Shown here in pieces: positions 11,005 to 22,342 of a stretch of DNA of 40,021 bases; positions within the stretch are counted from its first letter, which is position 1, and each line of letters opens with the position of its first letter. The stretch covers positions 1 to 40,021 of the forward strand of contig JAMDHS010000130.1 of the NCBI GenBank assembly GCA_029717555.1. The letters are read 5' to 3'. The position numbers and the translations under genes were made by a program. The stretch is from Peribolospora baueri (Eukaryota; Basidiomycota; Peribolosporomycetes; Peribolosporales; Peribolosporaceae). Below the pieces are notes generated by a model. It was not told the origin of the DNA. It saw nothing but the letters and a program-made list of their open reading frames with translations, and searched no databases.

Positions 11005-12245
11005 TCAAATCCCACGTCCACCGGTAACCTCGAGAGTGTGTCCGCTGACATAGCTCGCGAGCGGGCTGCAAAGGAAGAGCATCGCTGCTGCCGCCTCGTC
11101 CGCCGTGCCGACCCTGCCGAGGGGAACGTCCGGACTTCCCGAGTCCCCGCCGAGCTTCTTGGGAATGCCGAGGGCTATCGACTTGCCGTCCACGGTGATG
11201 GTCTCTCCACTTTCCTTCGCGCGTGTGAGGCGCGTGTCGATGCTACCGTAAGCGACGGTCTGTGGGAGACGATGGCCGATGGGCCGGTGTGGAGGTAGGA
11301 CGGATGGAAGAGTGAGAATGCGTGCAAATATGAGAGCTTTATAGAAAGTAATGGGAGGATCGCGGCGGGTACGGTAAATACGCACGTTGACGCGGACGCC
11401 GAAGGGACCCCACTCCTTGCAGACCGTCTTGGTGAGACCGGTGACTCCAGCCTGCACGAGTGCAAAGAAGATTTGATAGGAACGTATAAGTGACATGGCT
11501 AGCAGATCGCTTGTGAGCCGGACTTGCTTGTCTGCTTTGCGGGGCTGAATATGCCAGCAGACGAGCCGGGAGAGAAATATGCGATAAATGGGCTGACCTT
11601 GGCAACGGCGTAATTGACCTGTCCAACGTTGCCGTGCAGACCGCTGGTGGAGCTGACGTTGACAATTGACCTATCCTCCGTCCTGTCCTTGGGGTCCTTG
11701 ATGCGCATGTAAGGCGCGGCGGCGCGAATGAGCCGGAAGGGAGCGAGGGTGTGGACCTTTTGGATAAGCATGAACGTGTTGTCGTCCATGGTGTGACACA
11801 TCTTGTCGAAGGTGAAGCCGGCGTTGTTCACAATGTGGTTGATCTGAATATGGATGGGTGAGTTACAAAGCAAAATACGAGAGCAGTAAGAAAGAGCTCG
11901 GTCCATGCGAGGTACTCGTCTCCTCCCGTCCTTTCGCTCGCTCACCTTGCCATATTTGCCGATGCTGGCCTTGACGATCCTGTCGGGAAAATCATCCGCG
12001 GTGACGTCTCCAGCGACGCTGATTGCGTCCCCTCCAATGTTCTTGATCTCCTTCACCACTGCGTCGCCCTTCTTGGCGTCCAAATCGGACACAACGACCT
12101 TTGCTCCATGGGCTGCGAAGAGCAGGGCGGCAGAGCGTCCGATGCCCTGTCCGGAGCCAGTGATGATGGCAACGTGACCCTCGAGCAGGCGTGGAGGGTT
12201 CGGGCTGAGGTGCTTGGTCAGAGCGGCGAGGCGTTGGTCGGCCAT
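11005..12245 (-). CDS. short-chain dehydrogenase/reductase, FabG-like
   Basis: Four exons on the minus strand: 12245-11946, 11843-11598, 11451-11386 and 11259-11005, all joined in phase 0; product 288 aa. It is an NAD(P)-dependent oxidoreductase of the classical SDR family. The Rossmann motif TGSGQGIGRS lies near residue 30, NNAG near 105, and the catalytic set is Ser165 with Tyr178 and Lys182 (YAVAK). A short-chain loop after GSIDTRLT is longer than in bacterial FabG, about 20 residues ending in VPLGRVGTADE. The C-terminus GHTLEVTGGRGI is typical of 3-oxoacyl-ACP reductase relatives. There is no PTS1 tail or clear transit peptide, so cytosol is the simplest guess. The substrate cannot be told from sequence. 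It is head-to-head with VPS35. Confidence 0.93.
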
Positions 12246-12662
12246 GGCTGCGATGAAAGGTTAGCGGGAGGAGGAGGAAGAGATGACTTTCAGAATCCAC
12301 GTCGACGGGGATGTTCTGACGAGGCTCGTGCGAGAGAGAGGTCTCCCCATGTCCCCGGCCTCCGCTGCGGGGTAAACCGTACACCGGCAAAGTCGAAAGC
12401 CGGCGCGGCCGAACCAAGCGCCCGCACAACAGGTAGGGTTACCGCGCGGGTGTCATGTGACCTCCACGTGGTGGTGGCCGTAGCTGGCCTCGCCGCCGAA
12501 CGATCCGTACGCAAGTCGGTTGGAGGAGCCAGCGGGGTTGATCAGCTCGCTCGCAGGCGTCATCACCACGTCTCTCCCTCGCACTTTCCTTCGTAGCATT
12601 TACGCATCTCCAGTTCCCCATCGACGCTAGGCGGTGATCCCACCGCGTAAGACCGGCCCGCC
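12246..12662. promoter_or_regulatory. divergent promoter of SDR and VPS35
   Basis: These 417 bases separate the two ATGs and must carry both promoters. A perfect E-box CACGTG lies at 12465-12470, and only three bases before it is the near-palindrome GTCATGTGAC (12452-12461). Both are shapes bound by bHLH or bHLH-Zip factors. No TATA box is evident on either side, which fits housekeeping expression. Confidence 0.55.
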
Positions 12663-15600
12663 ATGGACGAGTCGGCAAAGGTGCTCTCGGAGTCCCTCAA
12701 CACGGTCAAGATCCAGCTCGTGCAGATGAAGCGATGTCTGGTGAGTGTGATCGTTGCTTTCGCCCCTGCCGCATCCACTCTTCCGTTCGAGAGAGGGAAG
12801 GGAGAGGGCGCAGATTTGAGTCTTGAAACGACTGAGAAAGTTGGAAGGGTGGTGCGCGCAACTCTATCGTTCAAGCGCCTGCTCACAACTGATCGATCTT
12901 CCCTCTGTTCCTTCCTGTTTCCCTCCGTGCGCTTCTTTGGACATCCTTGCCGTCTTCTCGCTTCCGTGCAAAAGGACTCGGACCAACTTATGGACGCTCT
13001 CAAGGCTGCTTCGACGATGCTTTCGGAGCTGCGGACCTCGAACCTGTCGCCGAAGAACTACTACGAGCTTTGTGAGTTGGCGGCCATCCCGGCTGGTATA
13101 TACGCGTCCGTCTGGGCTGCAGGGCTCCGTCGACGCGCTCTGACCTGGGCGTGCACCTTTCATCTGCATCTTTGTTATTCACAGACATGGCTGTGCACGA
13201 CGCACTCCGTTACCTCTCCACGTACCTCTATGACGCCCACACCACTTCCAAACACCACCTCGCCGACCTGTACGAGCTGGTCCAGTACGCCGGGAACATC
13301 GTCCCCCGTCTATACCTCATGATTACCGTCGGCTCCGTTTACATGTCTATCCCTGGCGCGCCCATCAAGGAGATCATGAAGGACCTCATGGAGATGAGTC
13401 GCGGCGTGCAGCATCCCATGAGGGGTCTGTTCCTACGGAATTACTTGAGCGGTGGGACTCGGGATTGGTTGCCAGCGGGAGGGGATCCGGAGAGGTGAGC
13501 TTTTCCCAGCCGTGCTCTTTGCAGTGCTGTTCCTACGGGAAACATAAATTTCGTACTCTTCGGTTCGTCTCTCATCCGCTTCCCCGGCGTTGTTCTCAGC
13601 GACGCCGGCTGTCTGCTCGACTCGATTGGATTCATTCTCACCAATTTCATCGAGATGAACAAGCTCTGGGTGCGCATGCAGCATCAGGGCCATTCACGCG
13701 ACCGCGAGAAGCGGGAAATGGAGCGACGCGAGCTGCGCCTTCTCGTTGGCACCAACCTCGTTCGGCTGAGCCAGCTCGATGGCGTAGACTTGGTCATGTA
13801 TCAGAGGACGATTCTTCCCAGCATCCTCGAGCAAGTAGTCAACTGCCGGGATCCCATCGCCCAGGAGTACTTGATGGAGGTGGTCATTCAGGTGATCTAA
13901 CGTTCCACGCCGAAGCGCAATTCAGGTCAACCTTGGTGCTGCCATGTTCATTCTACCCGACTCGCTCACCTGCTCGCTTGTTCCATGGCTGCCCCTCCAG
14001 GTCTTCCCCGACGACTTCCACTTGCGCACTCTTACACCCTTCCTCTCTGCATGTGCCTCGCTGCATCCCAAGGTCAACATCAAGTCGATCGTTATCAGCC
14101 TCATCGACCGCTTGGCGGCGTACGCTGCTCGAGAAGCCGAGACCGAGTCGCCCGAGGAGCAGAGGCGACAGGAGGAAGAGAGCAGACGGAAATTGGGCGA
14201 GAGGAGCAAGGAGGAGCGGAGCAAGCGAGAGAAAGTCCAGTTGCCCAAGGCGGACGAATGGGACGAGGTTCCCGTCAGCAGTGGCAGGGGCCTTTTTGGC
14301 ACTGCGGGCACCGAAGATGCCGCGGTGGAGGCGAAGAAGAGGAGAACAAGCACTGGTGCCTCGCTCGCTCCCAAGGCGCCGGCAGGCCCCAATGGACCTC
14401 AGGTGCCTTCAGCGGATCCTTCCGCACCAGGTGCTCCTTCCGTGAGCACACATGATGCCTTCAATGATGGTCAGCCGCCTTCGTCTCCGACTTCGCCGCT
14501 TCAACCCACTCACCGGACATCGACGCTCGCTTCCTTACCCGATGACGACGACCCGTGGGCCTCGTCGGCGTCGGCTCCTCGACCGCCTCCTGCCGACGAG
14601 AATGCGTGGGCAAGCAGCACTGACGGAACGAGCAGCAATGCAGTGGGGACGACGACGGACAGCGGCACGGCGGCGAGCATGACTGCGACGACTGCGGAGG
14701 GAGGTGACGGCGGCGCGGGGGCGGCTCATGGACAGGAGATGACGAGTGGCACGAACGCCGGGGCAACCAACCGAGGGGCGGACGAGGGACCAGTCACGCC
14801 TGTAAAGGGCGGCCAGTTTCCGTCCACTGGCAAGCTTAATGGAACTTCCGACGGTTCAGCGCCGGCGGATGGCGCTGGCGCTCAGGCGCCGCCGCAGGAG
14901 CAGGAGAAGGTGGAGGAAAAGCCGACGAAAAAGTTTAGAGGCATCCCGGACGACGTGAAGCTGTTCGAAGTCTTTTGGAGTCAGATAGTCGAGCTCGTCA
15001 AGGTGAGCGTGTGTTTACCTGCCCATCACCTGAGTTATCGTCAACGCCTAGCGTCCGAGCTGACTGACATTTGTGCACCTCCGTCACCTCACGCCGACAG
15101 GCTCGTCCCGACTTGTCCATCCAAGATATCACCGCTCTCTTGGTCTCTCTCGCCAATCTGAGCTTGAGCTGCTATCCAGACAAGCTCGAATACGTGGATC
15201 AGGTCCTGGCGTACGCGAGGCGAAAGTTCGCCGAATTCGAGGGAAAGTGAGCTGCCCCTCGAGGTTGATACCCGCACTCCTTCCTTGTACTTCTGATCGT
15301 CTAACGCTCGGTTGGTATTTCGGATGCAGCCCCGACCTTCACTCGCAGGTCACCACGCAGAACCTTCTCTCTCTCCTCCTCGCCCCCATCAATTCCTACA
15401 ACTCGGTTCTCACCTTGCTGGCTCTCCCGTCGTACCAGCCGTTGCTGCTCGTGCAGCCGTATGCTTCGCGAAGGTCGATCGCCCACGCCGTCGTTTCTTC
15501 GGCACTAAAGAACGAGACGGTGGTCGACACTCCGGAAGACGTCCAGGGCGTTCTCGAGCTAGCGGCTACTCTCATTCGGGACCAGAAGGACGCCGTGCCG

Positions 15601-17172
15601 CCGGGTGGACCTCAGGGTATGGGAGGCACGCATGGCGCGTACGGGCAATACGGTCAGCAGCCGTATGGCGGACAGAGGCCTTACTACAGTGGCGGCGGCC
15701 GAGGACGGCAGCATGGGCTGCAGCAACAGCATATGGAGTTGGAGGAGATGGCGGAAGAGCAAGGCTGGGTGGCAAGGATGGTTCATCTCTTCAAGGCCGA
15801 GGACCTGGAGACGCAGTTTAACGTGAGTCTGCGCCAGAGCTGTGCTCCGTCGAGCGAAATAGTGCGGCATTGACCTGACTTTATTGCTTTTCGCGCCTCC
15901 AGCTTTTGCAAATCGCCCGCAAGCACTTTACCGAGGGCGGCGAGCGCATTCGGTTCACTTTGCCGCCACTCATCGCGTCAGGCATCAAGCTTGCTCGGAG
16001 GTACAAGGCGCGGGAGCATGTTGTAAGTGTCTGCATGTTTGGGCTCGCTTATATCTCTGCGCTCGCATGTCTCCGTTCTTTGTTCACCGAACTTGCTTTT
16101 CGCTTTCGCAGGAACCCGAGTGGAAACCAAAGATGCTCACGCTCTTCAAATTTCTCCACCAAGTCATCTCGATCCTTTACAACCGTGTCGAGGCGTCGGA
16201 TATCTGCTTGCGACTGTTCCTGCTCGCAGCGCAGAGCGCCGACGAGTGCGGCTTTGAGGAGCTGGCGTACGAGTTTTACGTGCAGAGCTTCACCATCTAC
16301 GAGGAGAGCATCTCGGAGAGCCGGGCGCAGTTCCAGGCGATCACGACGATCATCGCCACGCTACAGACGGCGAGGGTGTTCGGCACAGACAACTACGACA
16401 CGCTCATCACCAAAGCGGCCCTTCACGGCGCCAAGCTGCTCAAAAAGCCTCACCAGGCTGCCGCGGTGATGATGGCCAGCCATCTGTGGTGGCAGACAGA
16501 GGTCGCCGGGCGGGAAGGCAAGGAAGACGGGGTGAGCCGAGGCTTGCGAGACGTCGCTGACAATGTACTGCCCAGTGGACGCGTGCTGACTCGCCCGCCC
16601 GTATGATGCGTATGCTTTTTTTCCAGCAACCGCCGTTCCGAGATGGGAAGCGAGTGCTCGAGTGCCTGCAGAAGGCGCTCCGCATCGCCAACTCTTGTAT
16701 CGAAGAGATCACTGCAGTACAGCTCTACTGCGACGCGCTGGACCAGTACTTGTACTACTTTGAGCGTCAGGTGGACGCGGTGAGTGGCGGCTACGCGTCG
16801 CGCCGTCCGTCCGGAGACGTGGCGAGGCTGACGGACGTGGATCATTTACGGGTGCCCATTATTCAGGTCACGCCAAAGTACATCAACTCGCTCGTGGAGC
16901 TCATCACGTCGAACATCGACTCGATCCAGACGGAGGACGTCCACCCGGCGTCGGCCGCGTCGGCCGGGTTCATAGAGGGCGGCAACACGCCAGAGGCGAT
17001 CATGCGACACTTCCGGAACACGCTGATTTACATCTCGAGCCGCAAGGAAGGCGCTGGACAGGCTCCGGTGAACGCCGAGGACGCGGCGGCGGCGGAGGGC
17101 ATCCAGCCCCGGTGGGACGAGATCGAGATCGCGGGGAGCCTGCTCAAGCTGGGCATCACGCCGCGGCCTTGA
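12663..17172 (+). CDS. VPS35: retromer subunit VPS35
   Basis: Eleven exons: 12663-12740, 12975-13071, 13185-13494, 13600-13891, 14001-15002, 15101-15246, 15330-15822, 15903-16022, 16112-16531, 16627-16779, 16867-17172; product about 1,138 aa. VPS35 is the alpha-solenoid scaffold of retromer, which recycles cargo from endosomes to the Golgi. Supporting motifs are [15 protein letters not shown], the VPS26-binding PRLYL at residues 99-103, [52 protein letters not shown] and the C-terminal [27 protein letters not shown] region (quoted in parts). It is longer than the human protein (796 aa) because of a disordered insertion at about 310-565 and a Gly/Gln/Tyr-rich stretch at about 732-775. Introns 1 (234 bp) and 10 (87 bp) are multiples of three without stops. 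Confidence 0.96.
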
Positions 17173-17454
17173 GGGAGCGAGGCGAGACGAGGCGGATGTG
17201 TGGTTCTTGTTGTGTCGCTCGAGGTCCCTCCCAGGTCTCGTCCGTTCCATGCCGCCCCTTGTTCCAGCCCGTTCGATTGCTTCTTGCCACCCTTGTCGTC
17301 CAGCCGAAACGCGCTCATACCTCTTCTTCTTCCTCGGTAATGATCATGGTGATGACGACTACCGTTTTATCGTCCATACCCGAAGAAGCGTCCCTTTCTG
17401 CTCTCTCCGTCGAACCGCACCGGATAGAAAAAAAAAATTGAAAATAGGGCGACC

Positions 17455-17518
17455 GCGTGCGTGCGTGCGTAAGTAAGTAACTCGACATGCGCCCCCCGTC
17501 CGTCCGTCCGTCCGTCCG
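17455..17518. repeat. GTGC and GTCC microsatellites
   Basis: About three and a half GTGC units end near 17470, followed by AAGT repeats and then five GTCC units at 17498-17517. Confidence 0.8.
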
Positions 17519-18093
17519 TTTTGCCAGCGCCGCCAGGCGGCAACATCGATACGGCGGGAGAGAGGGGTCGGTCGTGTGGATCGTGCGCGGTCCGATCGAA
17601 TTCAGCGCTTCCTTTCCGTCCGTCCTTTGACAGCAACCACCACCCTTAAATCGATCGACCCGGCCAATCTGGGAGGGAGACTGCGTGCTTCTTCCCGCCC
17701 GCCCGCTCGCCGAGGACAAGCCATCATCCCCACCGACCGACCGAACGACGGCGGCGAGGGCGAGTGAGCGTGCTCGCCGACCACTCTCTTTTTCCTTCGT
17801 CTGGGCAAAACGTTGAAAAGGGACTGCCGGGTTGCGTTGCGCTCCTCCCTCCACCCTCCACGCCGCATGTAGGTGGGCGTACGTGCGTGTCATGACGGGG
17901 GTAGAGAGAGGGAGGGAAGGGATTGGTAGAACACCATCGAACCACGAGACCGCTCGCGCGCGTCCGAAAGGAAGTTTGGTTTTCCCGGGCCTGTCTTCTC
18001 GCTTTTCTTTTCCCATCGCCCGCCTCGTGACTTCCTTCATTCGTTCACCCGTCATACTGGAACTTTGGTTCGTGCGACCCTGCCCTGCGTATT

Positions 18094-18113
18094 TGCCTGC
18101 CTGCCTGCCTGCC
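18094..18113. repeat. TGCC microsatellite
   Basis: Five perfect tandem copies of TGCC. Confidence 0.85.
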
Positions 18114-18208
18114 TTCCTGGTCGGAGTCGGGTGTGGTGTGACCGCGCGAGCGAACGACCGCCGTGCCATTCGCTCATTTACCCCTCACTCCCACACTCAT
18201 TTACTCGC

Positions 18209-18290
18209 TCACTCATTCATTTACTCATCCATCCATTCATTCATTCATCCATCCATTCATTCATTCATTCATCCATTCATTCATTCATCA
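18209..18290. repeat. CATT/CATC microsatellite
   Basis: About 80 bases of interrupted CATT and CATC four-base units, the longest simple repeat in the window. The units are uniform with no unique spacers, so it is not a CRISPR array. Confidence 0.9.
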
Positions 18291-18301
18291 ACGCCGACCC
18301 A

Positions 18302-18334
18302 CACTGACCAGACCAGGCCAGACCAGGCCAGACC
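18302..18334. repeat. GACCAGGCCA tandem repeat
   Basis: A 10-base unit GACCAGGCCA is repeated in tandem here with partial copies on both sides. Confidence 0.7.
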
Positions 18335-19578
18335 GTCAACATTCCCCCATTCCGGTATGCATTGCATTGCATGGCGCATGTGCGCATAGCATATAGTAGG
18401 TAGGCAGGTCGGTCGCTAGATAGATAGGTTGGAAACGACGTCCGAGGGTGTTGCCAACCGACCAACCGACCGACCGAAGATGTCGTCGTCGTCCCCTTCC
18501 TCCCTTCCTCCCGGCCGGCTCCGCTCTCCCTCTCCTTCTCGCTCGCTCGCTCGTGCGCATGTGATCGATTCCATTCGACCCAACCGACCGACCCCACACT
18601 CGACGTTCACCCGGTGCCTCGCCCGCTTGCCCCCTTTCCCGCCCTCCCCACGCCCCGCCCAGTCACAATCACATGTCGTGCCCTCCCATCTTCACCCACC
18701 CAGCCCGCAGGCACGAAAGGATGCGCGCACGTCGCCTGCGACCGGACGACGACAAGCGGAGATACTCCTTCTCAGACTCTGGCATTTCCCCGCGTGGACG
18801 CTTCGAGATAGCAATCCTGACAACGTCGATCGTGAGCTTGCGGCCATGGCCGATTAGAAGTACCAGATACAGTATCGACGGAGTTTTGGCAATACAGGGA
18901 CGGGCCTTTTCCGCAAAGGCGCACACGAGAAAGAGACGATGTCAAGGAGAACGAAAGGAAAGGAAAAGAGACGGACGGTGCGCATGGAAAAGACGACGAC
19001 AAACGACGACGACGACGAGTGTTCCGGAGCGAGAGGCGGTAAGAAAAAGGAATATCGACAGACGAAGGAATAACGGACAGATGAGAACCGGACCTGGCGA
19101 CGGTGGGCGTCGCGCCAGCTCGGTGGGTCATCGTGCTTGAAAGGTATATGCGGCGAGGGGGCGGGATGAATCGGTTTAGAGCGGACGGGCAGCGAGGCGG
19201 GGGATCGTGGTCGAGCGGCGGCGATGTTGGAACGGGCGGGGATGAAGATGAGACCGATGCTGTGTTGTCGCGATGACGAGGACGCTGGGTAGATGAGGCC
19301 GCAGTCGAGACAACGAAAGAGGGATGCACGGCGCACTTGCCCGTGGAAGAAAGAAAAAAAAGTCGAGCGAGACGGGGCGTGTGCGAATGGACGAAAGAGA
19401 AATCGGGACCGTTGGAGATGAGAGGTCGAGGACGATGCGACAGAGGCGGAGGTGACATAAACATAGACGTTACGGGTCGGGGTCCTCAGGCGGCGCACAG
19501 AGTCGGAAGAGGAGCCAGCCCCTCCCGCGGCGTCGCTCTCCCCTTTTCGAGAGGCTTCTCCAAAGCCGCGCCGGCGCC

Positions 19579-21186
19579 CTAGCTCCACGAGACGGCACTG
19601 GCGAGCATGACCGGCTGCGGGGGAGCCATCATGGCCTCCGAGCCCATGGGCATCGTGTTGGACGGGTCGCGCATCAGAGGCGTCGGCTTACTGCCGTTCG
19701 GGCTCGTCGATGCGCCATGAGAGCTGGTAGGCGGCCTGGACACGCCGTTGAGACCGAGGGCAGTGTGCGACGCCGTGTTGGCCTGGCCCACCGAACTTCT
19801 CCGCCTAGCGGTCATGGCCGCCCAAGGGCCCGAGAGATCCTTCTTGGGGCTCTCCGCGAGCATGGCAGCGCGGAAGTGCGTCTTGACGTGCTGCGCCAGG
19901 TTGTCCGTCCTGCTGAAGTACTTGCCGCAACCAGGCTGGGGACACCGGAAGGGCCTCTCCTGGGTGTGCGTGCGGTTGTGGCGCTTGAGGTGTTCGAGAC
20001 GCTTGAAGCGCTTGCCGCAATGACAAACGTGAAGCTTGTCGGCGCTGCTCACGATCAGCGGCGGCGGGCCGGGCTGGCGGAGGCGGCTGCGGGGCGTGTC
20101 TGGAAGGGAGGAGACGGAATCGGCGGGCGAGTGGAAAAAGCTGATCCTCGTCGGCGAGGCGCTGTGCGGCGGCGGGTACGGCAGGCCCGGGCTTGGCAGC
20201 GGTCTTCCGGCCAGGGACGTGGGCGAGACGGCGATGTTGGTCGGGCTGGCGAGGGGCGAGCAGCCGGATCCGGGAGAGGAGAAGGAGGGGTAGGCGAAGG
20301 GAGAGCCGTTGGCAAAGGCGGCGCGCTGGGAGAGGGGCGTCGAAGTGACGCCGCCGCACAAGCCCGAAGGTAAACTCTGGCTGTAGGAGAGCTGAGGGGC
20401 CATGGGACCTATGGGCGAACAGTGCGTGTTGTAAGGGAGAGGAGGAGCGTGAGCGGGCAAGCCGGAAGGCAACAGAGACACGGCTCCGTCGGCCTGCTGA
20501 TGCTGGTGACCGGTCATGGCCATGAGCGAGTGGTGGAGCGTGTCAGGGCCGGAAACGGGGGTGCATGGCATGCTGGCCGAGCCGCTAAAGAGGGGGCCGC
20601 CGAGGGGGGAAGAGAAGATGGGTCCGGGCCGGTTTTTGTCGTGGATGCCGGGAGTGACGGGATCGTAGGACGAGTTGGCGAGGGCAACGTCGATAGATGG
20701 GCTGGTCAGACTTCGTCGAGGGCCCTTGGATTGAAGCGGGGTCGAGATGGGAGGGGCAGAAAGCGAGTGCATAGAGCCAGGTAGACCGCGATGGGTGGGC
20801 TCGGGGGCGGCGTCGTCGATGCCAGCGTCGAAGCCGGAGAGGCTGGAGCCGCTGGTGGAGGTGCTGACGGTCATGGAGAGCGAGCCTTCGGCGGAAGAAG
20901 CGACCGAGTTGATGGACTCGCGGCGGTAGAGCTCGTGAGCGTGGGCGTGGGCGGCGGGCTCGAACGCGTCGGCGCCTGGGCCGTTGCGGCTGCCGAGGAG
21001 GGAGGATTCGGAGGGGTGAGGGGCGCGGTGAGGAGGACGAAGGCCAAAATCGAGGAGGCCGAGGGTGTTGTGCTGTTCGGGAGACGGGTACGAGCTGAAA
21101 GGGTCCGCGTTGGGCGGCGAGGGCTGGTCGGGCGATTTGGAAGGCTCGTGCTCGAAAGGGGGTTGAAGGGAGATGAAGGAATCCAT
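19579..21186 (-). CDS. C2H2 zinc-finger transcription factor (two fingers)
   Basis: A single-exon frame of 535 codons starts at the ATG at 21186 and ends with TAG. Two adjacent C2H2 fingers lie at residues 388-437. Finger 1 uses Cys388, Cys390, His403 and His407. Finger 2 uses Cys415, Cys420, His433 and His437. The finger helices (RFKRLEHLKRH and YFSRTDNLAQH) and the linker THTQERPF resemble the paired fingers of fungal Msn2/4-like and Ste12-like regulators. There is no STE homeodomain, so it is not Ste12 itself. The remaining sequence is Ser/Pro-rich and probably disordered, with many SP sites suitable for proline-directed kinases. It should act in the nucleus as a DNA-binding regulator. It is preceded by nearly 7 kb without genes, suggesting complex control. 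Exact orthologue unknown. Confidence 0.87.
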   Translation of the reverse strand: MDSFISLQPPFEHEPSKSPDQPSPPNADPFSSYPSPEQHNTLGLLDFGLRPPHRAPHPSESSLLGSRNGPGADAFEPAAHAHAHELYRRESINSVASSAEGSLSMTVSTSTSGSSLSGFDAGIDDAAPEPTHRGLPGSMHSLSAPPISTPLQSKGPRRSLTSPSIDVALANSSYDPVTPGIHDKNRPGPIFSSPLGGPLFSGSASMPCTPVSGPDTLHHSLMAMTGHQHQQADGAVSLLPSGLPAHAPPLPYNTHCSPIGPMAPQLSYSQSLPSGLCGGVTSTPLSQRAAFANGSPFAYPSFSSPGSGCSPLASPTNIAVSPTSLAGRPLPSPGLPYPPPHSASPTRISFFHSPADSVSSLPDTPRSRLRQPGPPPLIVSSADKLHVCHCGKRFKRLEHLKRHNRTHTQERPFRCPQPGCGKYFSRTDNLAQHVKTHFRAAMLAESPKKDLSGPWAAMTARRRSSVGQANTASHTALGLNGVSRPPTSSHGASTSPNGSKPTPLMRDPSNTMPMGSEAMMAPPQPVMLASAVSWS

Positions 21187-21623
21187 GGTGGGCAGGCGGA
21201 GCGATAGGAGGCAAAGCTCTCGGTGGCTCGTTCAAGGCGGGGTGGGTGAAAGGAGCCGATAGCGGGTCAGGGAGCGAGTGCAAAGGGCGTGAGAGTGGGT
21301 GAGGGGGACGTGGTACCGTTGCGGTTTTCGTCGCGTTGCGTCGCGTGAAAAAAAAGAGGAAAAAGTGGAGGTTGGGGGGCGTCGTCAAGTCGTCGTCGGT
21401 GTCGGTGGTGGGCGTGAGCGAAGAAGACGGGGAGGCCGGCGTGGCGATCCGAGAGGGGGGCAGGCGTATGCGTGAGGAGGATGGGGAAGGGGGAAAGAAA
21501 GAAAGGAAGGAGGGGGAGTTGAGCGAGCGAGGTGGACGGAGTGAGGGGGAGGACAGAAAGGGGGGGACCGAAGAGGCGGAGGGTTGGGAAGGAGGAGCGT
21601 TATGTACTCTCCTGCGTGGGCCT

Positions 21624-21647
21624 GGCGAGGGCGAGGGCGAGGGCGAG
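21624..21647. repeat. GGCGAG hexanucleotide repeat
   Basis: Four perfect copies of GGCGAG, about 440 bases upstream of the zinc-finger start codon. Confidence 0.85.
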
Positions 21648-22342
21648 GCAAGGTCACGGGCAGACGGAGTGACGGAGAGTTATCTCGGTCTCTCTCCGTC
21701 CGCAGCGCGAGCGAGAGAAAGACGGACGAACGGAGGTAGACGTAGAACAGACGGGCCGGCGGGGGACCTCGGGCTGGCTTGGCTGGGGCTGTTTGGTTGG
21801 TTGGCTGGCGGCTGGTCGAACAAGCCGACGCTCAGATAGACGATCGCAGCGCAGACGGACGGACGAGAGTTGGCTGGCAGGCTGGCTGGCTGGCTGTGGC
21901 AGGTCGATGTAAGCAACCGTCCGTCCGTCCGACGTCCCACGGCGCCCTTCCGTCCGTGTCCGTGTCCGTGACCGTGTCCGTCGATCGCTTGGGTGAGAAG
22001 AGGGGGGCGGTGGGCTGAGAGCGAGAGAGACGAACATACAGACAACACCGGGGATGGGACTGGACAGACGGACGAGGCTCTGCCGTCGGGCAAGGGGCCG
22101 CTTGGACGGATACGAAAGGCAAGATGGTTCGCGGACGGGAACGCGAGCGAGTGAGAGAGGACCGGAACTATTGCACTGCGGTGGCTGGTTCTCGCCGGCG
22201 AGTTGCTCGGTGGGTGGCCTGGTAGGCGGGCCACCGGGGCGGGCTCGTTTGGCTGGGCTGACTAGTCTGTTGGCTGTGGCTGGAAAGGAACCAGTGCACC
22301 GGCGGTGGCGGCAGCGACGGCGTCGTAGGAGGCGAGCTTGAT

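Larger units (their letters stand above)
17173..19578. other. gene-free spacer rich in microsatellites
   Basis: This 2.4-kb stretch separates the 3' end of VPS35 from the 3' end of the zinc-finger gene, so it should hold two terminators. An A-run at 17428-17438 may lie near the VPS35 poly(A) site. The rest is dominated by GTGC, GTCC, TGCC, CATT, GACCAGGCCA and ACCG repeats. Open frames exist on both strands but their residues follow the repeats (runs of HSF, RPSV and similar), so I call no gene. Confidence 0.6.

Noticed and set aside
18209-18290. Possible CRISPR-like or telomeric array
   Set aside because: It is an uninterrupted four-base microsatellite without spacers and does not match TTAGGG-type telomeres.
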